A stretch of DNA of 64,000 nt from NCBI GenBank assembly GCA_050732395.1, contig JBOHQX010000041.1, forward strand, positions 1 through 64,000, given 5' to 3'. This document shows, piece by piece, positions 57,355 to 64,000 of this stretch. The DNA is from JBIOXB01 sp050732395 (GTDB lineage: Bacteria; Zhuqueibacterota; Zhuqueibacteria; Zhuqueibacterales; Zhuqueibacteraceae). The stretch's first letter is position 1. The number at the start of each line of letters is the position of its first letter. The translations under genes and the position numbers were made by a program. The notes under the pieces were generated by a model. The model made no database searches. It was not told the DNA's origin and worked only from the letters and a program-made list of their open reading frames with translations.

Positions 57355-58203
57355 TTATCGAGGGATGCGCAAAACCGTATAAGGATAGAGCCGGCTTGGA
57401 TTGTCACCGACGATGTCCTTGTTCGCTTCATATATTTTTCGCCACATGCTCGGATCGCTCGCGGCCAAAGCACCGGCAATCTTGCGGAAAGAATCGCCTT
57501 TCGCGACGAGATATTCATCCGGCCCGACCTCGCGTTGAACCTTGAAAGTCTGATTGGGATAAATCAAATCCGGGTCTTTGATTTGATCGCGATTGTAGGA
57601 GTAGAGACGCATCCATTGATACGGATCGGCATAGATGTCTTGTTTGCCTGAAATTCTCCACAAATAATCGCCTTTTTCAACATTGTATTCTGTGTATACC
57701 GCCGCCGGCATGCGACCGCGCAATTGCGTAATCTTGCCCTCGATCACGGCGATGGCATCCTGCATTTCGGTGAGATTCGCGATTTTGCTTTTCTTCATTT
57801 CATCGAGACGTGCCTGCAAATCATCGATCTCTTTGCGTCGCTTGAAAAGCTCTTCCGGACTCAACGCCATCAAGCCGTCGACTTCGGATTCCAGGGCTTT
57901 GAGCTGGCTCCGGTAAGCTTCGACCCCGGCGCGATCGGTGCCGAGCATGCTGTAAATATTGTCCCATTCCGTTGCAATTTGTTGATCGAGATCGCCCAGT
58001 TGCGTGTTCAATGCGGCGATTTCCGCGTCGACGCCCGTCAGTGCTGCTTTCGCGTCTGCCTCTCTCTTTTGCCATTCCGCGAGCTGCTGTTTATACTCGT
58101 CCATGGACATTTTCTTTTCTTCTTGCGCATAGGCAGGCGCGGCAAGGGCAAACACAAGCAGGCTGATCGTCAGCGCCAGCCGAATTCTTTCGAAAACCTT
58201 CAT
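57355..58203 (-). CDS. LysM-domain coiled-coil envelope protein
   Basis: ATG 58203 has GGAGGG a few bases upstream and starts a signal peptide (LALTISLLVFALAAPAYA) before Gln, so the upstream frame to 58461 is discarded. The 282-residue protein has a coiled-coil of about 100 residues (AALNTQLGDLDQQIATEW...) and two LysM-like modules in the last third (YNVEKGDYLWRIS, YLVAKGDSFRKIA). LysM modules bind peptidoglycan. It is co-transcribed with the small lipoprotein upstream and ends in a terminator. Confidence 0.85.
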   Translation of the reverse strand: MKVFERIRLALTISLLVFALAAPAYAQEEKKMSMDEYKQQLAEWQKREADAKAALTGVDAEIAALNTQLGDLDQQIATEWDNIYSMLGTDRAGVEAYRSQLKALESEVDGLMALSPEELFKRRKEIDDLQARLDEMKKSKIANLTEMQDAIAVIEGKITQLRGRMPAAVYTEYNVEKGDYLWRISGKQDIYADPYQWMRLYSYNRDQIKDPDLIYPNQTFKVQREVGPDEYLVAKGDSFRKIAGALAASDPSMWRKIYEANKDIVGDNPSRLYPYTVLRIPR

Positions 58204-58297
58204 CACTTCCCTCCGCCTGTTGGATGAGTGGTGCTTCATTTTCAGATTCCGTTGTTGATTGATCCGTGGAATACGACTTGCTGTTTTTACCGCGCCA

Positions 58298-58570
58298 CTA
58301 CTGGCCCAGCCGTCCGGTGACGGCAGTCTTTTCATTTTGCACTTTCTGCAATTCGGCTTTCTTCTGATCGAGCTGCCGTTGCAGATTGTCACGTTCGCGC
58401 CGTTTTTGTGCCAGCAAATCTTCCGCTGCCAACGCCGCCTTTTTCGTTTCTTCCAGTGCACGCAACTGTTCTTCGTTTGGATGCTTGCTGCACGCCGTCA
58501 GTGCCAGCGTCCCTGCGAGCATGCCCAGTGCGACACTTTTCGCCACTTTAGCTTTGAGCGATTGTGCCAT
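58298..58570 (-). CDS. Small coiled-coil lipoprotein
   Basis: From ATG 58570, with GGAGG upstream, the protein has 90 residues. A signal peptide ends in the lipobox LTAC, and the rest is a continuous heptad coiled coil (EEQLRALEETKKAALAAED...). It resembles Lpp-type or Pal-adjacent lipoproteins by size and shape, not by sequence. It precedes the LysM gene, so both could act together at the cell wall. Confidence 0.75.
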   Translation of the reverse strand: MAQSLKAKVAKSVALGMLAGTLALTACSKHPNEEQLRALEETKKAALAAEDLLAQKRRERDNLQRQLDQKKAELQKVQNEKTAVTGRLGQ

Positions 58571-58829
58571 GAGCCTAGGACCTCCAGTTAATTCGTCGGA
58601 TGGATGAATTGACTTGCGAATCCGCATCGGTATGGAAATGCAGAACCACGCTCACCTTAGATTACGTAAGTTTCTGTCTGATTGGAGTTTGGTGGCCTCA
58701 GAACGATGGCATGATATAAAAAAAATGCCTGATTGTCAAGCGAAAAATCCCCCATTCATTTTGCTGGAGGCGAGACCTGAATGTTCGTTCACACCAAAAT
58801 GATGGCGCCTGGACTTCCCGCCCGCCCCG

Positions 58830-59312
58830 TCACAGAATTGCTACGATATCTTCGCAAATACGAGCCAGCACCTGTTCAGTGAAATAACACGGCTCGATTT
58901 CACGTTCGCCCGTTTTGCCGCGCCTTTGATAGCGCGCAAAGGTCAGCGTGTTTCCACCGGACAGCATAATCTCATAATAATGAAGCGTGCCGGCCTCAAT
59001 ATACGGAGCGCCGCTGCGGAGTTGCGCCCGGCCGCCGGTTTGGTCCAGCTCGATCAGACGGAAATTTTCCAGCAAATAGGTGAAGCGTTTTTCAATTTCT
59101 GCCGCCTGCTCCGCCAGCAACGTGGCGGAGGGAAGAGCCCGTCCAGCACTGCGGCGCAACGAAATCTCGCGCACCAGCACGCCGTATTTGTCGCGGTCCT
59201 GAATTGCGATCGTGAGGTGAATATCGTCGCCAACTTCCTCGTGGATGAATGGCGTACGCGCGGTGACAGCATGCGCTCTCACCGCTTCGACTGCTCTTTC
59301 TCCGAGGTTCAT
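58830..59312 (-). CDS. Hypothetical protein downstream of spoVR-like gene
   Basis: Taking ATG 59312 (GAGG upstream), the protein has 160 residues, no signal or membrane segment, and a mixed alpha/beta pattern with EIEKRFTYLLENFRLIELD in the middle. I recognise no family. It is the last gene on the strand after the SpoVR group and separated from it by about 230 bases, so a functional link is unclear. Confidence 0.5.
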   Translation of the reverse strand: MNLGERAVEAVRAHAVTARTPFIHEEVGDDIHLTIAIQDRDKYGVLVREISLRRSAGRALPSATLLAEQAAEIEKRFTYLLENFRLIELDQTGGRAQLRSGAPYIEAGTLHYYEIMLSGGNTLTFARYQRRGKTGEREIEPCYFTEQVLARICEDIVAIL

Positions 59313-59545
59313 GGCCAACACCTCTGTGAATAAAAATGAGTAACGAAGGGTTATTATCTCTTTAAAAAGGGAAAGACCTAGCCCTGCTTATTTCTGTCCA
59401 TTTTCTGGAACCACCCCGAGATCCAGCGGCCGCGCCTGGCCTGAACGGATCCCGCCGAATAGACAGAATAAGAATCATGCACCGAAAAACTCTAGCCCGA
59501 ATCGCACAGGAAAAAAACGCACAGGTTATTGCGGAAACAACAAAT

Positions 59546-61030
59546 CTAGTCGATTTCAGTCTCCTTGTGGTCCGCGCCGTCGAAAGCCAACAGCACTTTG
59601 TTTTCATCCACCATCGTTTCCAGATTCACCGGCCTGCTCCAGACCGTGTAGAGATTGCGCAGCGTGTCGCGGGCTTCATCGAGCTTCAAGTCGATGCCCT
59701 CGTGCTGATGCCGCAAATACAACTCGCCCCGATTGCGGTGGTTGGCATCTTCGACGTAAATGAAGGGCTGGCCGTGATTCGTCAGCAGAAACAGCAGTTT
59801 CTGCTTGATCGCTTTGAATTCGCGATCGGAGATCTCATAGAAGCCGTTGCGCTCGTTGAAATTGTACACAAACATTCTATTCTCGCGACAAAATTCCGGC
59901 GTCAAGAAAGCGTCAATAAAGGTGACGTCATTGTACAGTTTGCGTACTTCGAAAATTTTCTGCCGGCCGAGTCCGGCTTGCTTGTCCCAATGCTTCTTGG
60001 TGAGGTAATCATCACACTCTTCATATTCCTTGCCGAATTTGCCTTTGTTCCAACGCTCTTCGATGTCGCGAAACAGCTCGATGCCGAGCTTATAAGGATT
60101 CAAGCGTCCCGGGCTCGTGAATAAAGTGCCTGAATGATGATCGGCGTAGTCGATCACTTCCGAATCCGAGAGAATGCGCTCGGTCATCATTTTAGAGTGC
60201 CAAAAGCTGGCCCAACCTTCGTTCATGATTTTCGTCTGGCCTTGCGGGGCGAAGTAGTATGCTTCTTCGCGCACCATGTCGAGAACGTCGCGTTGCCACT
60301 TTTCCAGCGGCGCAGTTTCGATCAAAAACTTCAGCACGTCGCGCTGCGATTTTTCAGGATATTTGCGCAGGCGCTCGCCGTTCTTCTTTTCCTGCTTCTT
60401 CTTCTCCGCCGCCAGGATTTCCGGCGGGTTGATAAAATCGTCCAAATAGTCCTTCGGGCTCTTGAAGCGCGAGGGCTTGGGCTCGGCCTCTGCTTCCACC
60501 AGATCGTCTTGGCCGTTTTCCTTGCCCATGAACGGCAGGTGCGGATCGATGAGATTCTCCAGCGACAGACAAACATCGATGAAGTTCTCCACGCGATCTT
60601 CGCCGAATTGCTCGACGTAACGCCGGATACGCGTGGCGTGGTTCGCCATCTCGTCCATCATTTTGCGGCTGGTGGGTGAGAACCAGAGGTTGTTCTTGAA
60701 AAAATCGCAGTGGCCGTACACATGCGCCATCACCAGCTTTTGATCGACGAGATTGTTGCAGCACATCAAATAAGCGTAACAAGGATCGTTGTTGATCACC
60801 ATTTCATAAATCTTCGATAAGCCGTAAGAATAACTCTTCGCCAGCTCTTCGTACTCCATGCCGAAGCGCCAATGCGGATAGCGCGTCGGAAACCCGCCGA
60901 AGCTGGCGATCTCGTTCAGCTCGTCATATTCGATGACTTCAAAAATGGTCTCAAAAAAATCAAGGCCATATTCGCGGGCATAGCCGCGAATCTCGTCTTT
61001 GATGGCGGAAAGCTCGGGTGTAAGGCTCAT
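59546..61030 (-). CDS. SpoVR family protein
   Basis: The 494-residue protein (from ATG 61030) has the family segments FGGFPTRYPHWRFGMEYEEL, NNDPCYAYL, HVYGHCDFFKNN, NEGWASFWHSKMM and the C-terminal FIYVEDANH. SpoVR is a cortex-related name from Bacillus, but in E. coli-like bacteria (YcgB) it goes with YeaG/YeaH in nitrogen and stationary-phase stress. Here it follows DUF444 and PrkA genes in the same order. The longer TTG start at 61063 is less likely. Confidence 0.92.
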   Translation of the reverse strand: MSLTPELSAIKDEIRGYAREYGLDFFETIFEVIEYDELNEIASFGGFPTRYPHWRFGMEYEELAKSYSYGLSKIYEMVINNDPCYAYLMCCNNLVDQKLVMAHVYGHCDFFKNNLWFSPTSRKMMDEMANHATRIRRYVEQFGEDRVENFIDVCLSLENLIDPHLPFMGKENGQDDLVEAEAEPKPSRFKSPKDYLDDFINPPEILAAEKKKQEKKNGERLRKYPEKSQRDVLKFLIETAPLEKWQRDVLDMVREEAYYFAPQGQTKIMNEGWASFWHSKMMTERILSDSEVIDYADHHSGTLFTSPGRLNPYKLGIELFRDIEERWNKGKFGKEYEECDDYLTKKHWDKQAGLGRQKIFEVRKLYNDVTFIDAFLTPEFCRENRMFVYNFNERNGFYEISDREFKAIKQKLLFLLTNHGQPFIYVEDANHRNRGELYLRHQHEGIDLKLDEARDTLRNLYTVWSRPVNLETMVDENKVLLAFDGADHKETEID

Positions 61031-61067
61031 GGTTATCCGATTTTCCCATTGTATCTGCTGCAATTCG

Positions 61068-61134
61068 TGGGTGGTGAATGGTAGATTGTAGTTCGTCGAT
61101 GAGATCTTGCGATCAACAATCTACGAGCCACCCT
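61068..61134. repeat. Inverted repeat, GTAGATTGT family
   Basis: gtggtgaatggtagattgt is mirrored by acaatctacgagccacc with a short loop between. The phrase is related to the repeat at 38352-38445. It lies between spoVR-like and DUF444 genes in the stress operon. Confidence 0.5.
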
Positions 61135-61144
61135 CAACGAACAA

Positions 61145-62251
61145 CTACTTCCCTTTCCCCAAAAACTCTTTAATCGACTTGTAAATCGATTCCTTGTCTG
61201 GTATTTCAGACAACACCAGCTTCTCTTCGCTCTCAAAATAATCTTCCAAATCCCGGATAAACTGGCCGCTGCCGTAGGGGCTCTCGACCTGGCCGTAGCA
61301 GAAGAGATTGGCGAGTGGTAGCAATTGGTTTTCGAGAATATTGATGCATTCATCGGTGTCGATCTCGCCCCAGTTGTCACCGTCGGAAAAATGCATCAAA
61401 TAGATGTTCCAATCGCCCGGGTCATAATCTTCTGCGATGATTTTTGCAGCCAGTTTATACGCCGAAGAAATGATCGTGCCACCGCTTTCGCGCGTATGAT
61501 AAAACGTCTCCTGATCCACCTCGCGTGCGACGGCGTCATGAATGACGTAGCGTGTTTCCAGATTCTTGTATTGGTAGCGCAGCCAGGTGTCGATCCAAAA
61601 GGATTCAATGCGCACGATTTCTTTTTGCTCGTCGCCCATACTGCCGGACACGTCCATCATGTAAATGATCACCGCACTCGCTTCCGGCATTTGCAAAGTC
61701 TTCCACGTCCGATAGCGCCGGTCCTCACGATAGGGGACGATCAATGGATTATCCGGATTGTAAGTACCGCTGATGAGCTGGCGTTTCAACGCCTGCTTAT
61801 ACGTACGCTTGAAATGTCGCAGCGTTTCCGGGCCGCTTTTGCTGATGCCGGTGTAGCGATCTTTTTCGCTGACGATGTTCTTTCTGCCTTTGGGTGAAAT
61901 ATGTGGCAGCTCCAGCTCCTCACCCAGCAGTTGTGCGAGCTCTTCGATCGGCAAATCCACTTCCAAAATGTGCTCGCCCGGCGCTTCGCCCGCCTGGCCG
62001 GAGCCGTCGCCGTCATCGCCACGGCCGATCGGCGTGCCGACCTCGCCGTCGCCCTGTCCGACACCGCCGGTATTGCGGCCGGTGTAGCGAAAGCGCGGGA
62101 TGTTGATCTGCGGCACGGGAATGCTGACCAGATCTTTCCCCTTCTTGCCGATCATTTCACCGCGTGTGATGTATTTGCGCAGCTCTTTCTTGATCTGCCC
62201 ACGCAAGATTTGCCGGAAACGGCTGCGGTCTTTTTCGATCCTTTTGACCAT
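61145..62251 (-). CDS. DUF444 (YeaH-type) protein with vWA-like MIDAS motif
   Basis: The 368-residue protein has a basic N-terminus, a Gly-rich low-complexity segment at about 55-80, the IVSEKDRYTGISKSGPE motif and a C-terminal von Willebrand A-like domain with MMDVSGSMGD as a MIDAS. Homologues (YeaH) are the partner of the PrkA kinase. It starts just before the TACTC palindrome that separates it from prkA. Confidence 0.9.
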   Translation of the reverse strand: MVKRIEKDRSRFRQILRGQIKKELRKYITRGEMIGKKGKDLVSIPVPQINIPRFRYTGRNTGGVGQGDGEVGTPIGRGDDGDGSGQAGEAPGEHILEVDLPIEELAQLLGEELELPHISPKGRKNIVSEKDRYTGISKSGPETLRHFKRTYKQALKRQLISGTYNPDNPLIVPYREDRRYRTWKTLQMPEASAVIIYMMDVSGSMGDEQKEIVRIESFWIDTWLRYQYKNLETRYVIHDAVAREVDQETFYHTRESGGTIISSAYKLAAKIIAEDYDPGDWNIYLMHFSDGDNWGEIDTDECINILENQLLPLANLFCYGQVESPYGSGQFIRDLEDYFESEEKLVLSEIPDKESIYKSIKEFLGKGK

Positions 62252-62271
62252 ATTCTCTTAAGATTTGAAAA

Positions 62272-62335
62272 TTTACTCTTACTCTTATTCGCTCTTGGGC
62301 ATTCAAAAGCGAGTAAGAGTGGGAGTAAGAATAAG
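62272..62335. repeat. Palindrome of TTACTCTTACTC/GAGTAAGAGT repeats
   Basis: The left arm ttactcttactcttattcgct pairs with agcgagtaagagtgggagtaa. It belongs with the palindrome at 32943-33049. It sits inside the prkA-DUF444 operon, so it could process or attenuate the message. Confidence 0.7.
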
Positions 62336-62360
62336 AGCATGAGCAAGTGAGGGAATGCGC

Positions 62361-64000
62361 TTACCTGTGTTTCACATCCCCTCTCGCAAAAATGCTGGCG
62401 ACGTAGTTGAGCACGTCGGTTGCACTTTCGTCGTTGTAGCCGTAGTACTTAATCATGCGAGATTTTACCACGTCGATTTTTTCCTGCGTTTCTTTGTCGA
62501 CCACGCTGGAGATTAAAGTGGTGAGCTTGATGGTATCTTTTTGATCCTCGAATAATTTCAACTCGAGGGCTTTTTGCAGACGTTCGTTGCTTTTGTAGTC
62601 GAACGTCTTGCCCTCCAAGGCGAGCGCGCCGATGTAGTTCATGATCTCGCGGCGGAAATCATCCTTCCGGCTTTCAGGAATGTCGATCTTCTCTTCGATG
62701 GCGCGCATCAGGCGTTCATCCGGCTCGTCGTCGGCGCCGGTGAATTTGTTTCTGACACGCTCGCGCTGGGTGTAGGCCTTGACGTTGTCAATGTAATTAC
62801 CGCACAACCTCTTGAGAGCATCTTCGTCCGCAGCGATGGCGCGCTGAACTTCGTTCTTCACAATGTCCTCGTATTCTTCCTTCACCACGGCCAGCAATTC
62901 CTTGTAGCGCTTGCGCAGCTCGTCGCTGCTAATCAGTGAATGATGCCGGATGCCGGACTCCAACTCGTTCATCACCATGAAGGGATTGATGCTGGTCGCG
63001 CTTTTTTCGCTCACCAGCGCGTTTGAAATCTTGTCCTGCACGTAACGCGGGGAAATGCCTTCCATACCCTCGCGGCCGGCGTCGGCACGCAATTCTTTGA
63101 TGTTGTCTTCGGTAAAGCCGGGTAGGGTTTTGCCGTTGTAGAGCTTCAGTTTTTGCAGCAGTGTCAATTGTGCTTTTTTGGGATCTTCGAGGCGCGTCAA
63201 GACCGCCCACATGGCGGCGGTCTCGATGGTGTGGGGCGCAATGTGCTTACCCTTGATACGTTTGGAATTATAGTCTTTTTCGTAGATTTTGATTTCGTCG
63301 CCGAGCCTGGTGATGTAGGGCACGTCGATTTTCACGGTGCGATCGCGCAGAGCCTCCATATATTCGTTCGAAAGCAGCTTGCGATATTCCGGTTCGTTGG
63401 TGTGCCCGATGATCACTTCGTCGATATCGGTTTGTGCGAATTTTTTCGGCTTGATCTTGTGCTCCTGCGAGGCGCCCAGCAAATCATAAAGAAAAGCGAC
63501 GTCCAGCTTCAAGACTTCGATGAATTCGATAATGCCACGATTGGCGATATTGAATTCGCCGTCGAAATTGAAAGCACGCGCATCCGATTCCGAGCCGTAT
63601 TCCGCAATTTTGCGATAATTGATGTCGCCAGTCAATTCCGTCGAATCCTGATTTTTCTCGTCTTTGGGCTGGAACGTGCCGATGCCGATCCGGTCTTTTT
63701 CCGAAAGCAACAGGCGCTCGACGCGAATGTCTTTGAGCAGATCCGCCCACGAGCCGTCATGCTGGCGAATGTGCTCGCGGTACATCTGCCGGCAGAACGG
63801 GCACAACTCGCCGGCAATCGATACCAGGCGATCCGCAGGCTTACCGGTATTGATCAGCTCCAGCATTTTCGGGCGCAACTCTTCCGATACCAAATGCAAA
63901 GGCTCTTCATGCATCGGGCACTTCGCCCAGGCCTCCTCACCATTGACCACCTGCTTCCACGAGAACGTGTACAAGGCGCCATCGGGCGTGCGTGAATAAT
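62361..64000 (-). CDS. prkA: PrkA-type serine protein kinase, C-terminal part (cut by window edge)
   Basis: The frame stays open to the right edge, so only the last 540 or so residues are present; full PrkA proteins have about 640-690. The visible part has the PrkA-typical segments CPMHEEPLHLV, YSRTPDG at the edge, AEYGSESDARAFNFDGEF, and a C-terminal domain with PKKAQLTLLQKLKLYNG. The Walker A of the AAA+ N-domain is not visible because it lies beyond the edge. In E. coli YeaG is the homologue, and YeaH and YcgB follow, the same order as here. Confidence 0.9.
   Translation of the reverse strand, partial: YSRTPDGALYTFSWKQVVNGEEAWAKCPMHEEPLHLVSEELRPKMLELINTGKPADRLVSIAGELCPFCRQMYREHIRQHDGSWADLLKDIRVERLLLSEKDRIGIGTFQPKDEKNQDSTELTGDINYRKIAEYGSESDARAFNFDGEFNIANRGIIEFIEVLKLDVAFLYDLLGASQEHKIKPKKFAQTDIDEVIIGHTNEPEYRKLLSNEYMEALRDRTVKIDVPYITRLGDEIKIYEKDYNSKRIKGKHIAPHTIETAAMWAVLTRLEDPKKAQLTLLQKLKLYNGKTLPGFTEDNIKELRADAGREGMEGISPRYVQDKISNALVSEKSATSINPFMVMNELESGIRHHSLISSDELRKRYKELLAVVKEEYEDIVKNEVQRAIAADEDALKRLCGNYIDNVKAYTQRERVRNKFTGADDEPDERLMRAIEEKIDIPESRKDDFRREIMNYIGALALEGKTFDYKSNERLQKALELKLFEDQKDTIKLTTLISSVVDKETQEKIDVVKSRMIKYYGYNDESATDVLNYVASIFARGDVKHR

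Noticed and set aside
59410..59460. GATCC...GCGGCCGC...GGATC stretch resembling cloning sites
   Set aside because: The order is natural-looking and no vector sequence is nearby, so it is probably chance.

Overview
The window carries about 46 protein-coding genes, most of them on the minus strand, and no rRNA, tRNA, CRISPR array, transposase or phage gene that I could recognise. It looks like chromosome from a Gram-negative bacterium of the Fibrobacterota-Chlorobiota-Bacteroidota (FCB) superphylum. The evidence is a 2166-residue SprA-type translocon of the type IX secretion system, a secreted protein with a type IX sorting-type C-terminus, LptF/LptG, TolC, and several signal peptides followed by glutamine. 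Clear Shine-Dalgarno sequences (GGAGG, AGGAG) before many starts argue against a typical Bacteroidota member and fit better a deeper FCB phylum such as Calditrichota or KSB1. The phylum is an inference and needs a database search.

Layout. 1-10000: mostly unlinked metabolic genes (Gfo/Idh/MocA oxidoreductase, MarC membrane protein, YjbQ-like protein, SDR oxidoreductase, PLP-dependent dehydratase, an exported SAM hydrolase, a methyltransferase, two AT-rich hypotheticals) separated by long intergenic stretches that often hold palindromic repeats. 10030-22565: Ppx/GppA and DUF4390, then a glutaminyl-cyclase-like M28 enzyme one base downstream of sprA, then the divergent lptF-lptG pair. 22684-32685: a four-gene minus-strand cluster with a membrane-anchored envelope protein, a secreted propeller/cadherin-like protein, a Ser/Thr kinase with an extracytoplasmic TPR domain, and an FHA-GAF-SpoIIE phosphatase-like protein. 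33070-35962: ABC ATPase, TolC and Yip1. 36170-43849: tRNA nucleotidyltransferase-like protein, HAD phosphatase, pyruvate phosphate dikinase, a carboxy-terminal protease and a hypothetical. 44031-50710: tmk, MATE, myo-inositol-phosphate synthase, CDP-alcohol phosphatidyltransferase, rsmI and an aldehyde dehydrogenase. 51052-58570: a PD40 lipoprotein, a GalT-like protein, the ybeY-pgpH-phoH operon, a LysM protein and a small lipoprotein. 58830-64000: a hypothetical protein, then SpoVR, DUF444 and PrkA, with PrkA cut by the right edge.

How the parts fit. The most coherent story is envelope biogenesis and sensing. SprA would export proteins such as the 1547-residue propeller protein. The QC-like enzyme beside it would cyclise N-terminal glutamine, and seven of eight inspected signal-peptide proteins place Gln directly after the likely signal peptidase I site. 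The kinase/FHA/phosphatase-like cluster could read the state of the envelope. The ino1 and CDP-alcohol phosphotransferase pair suggests inositol phospholipids.

A second theme is the intergenic DNA. At least a dozen palindromes are built from short repeated phrases, and several fall into families with copies tens of kilobases apart. One GalT-like protein has tyrosine where the catalytic histidine should be.
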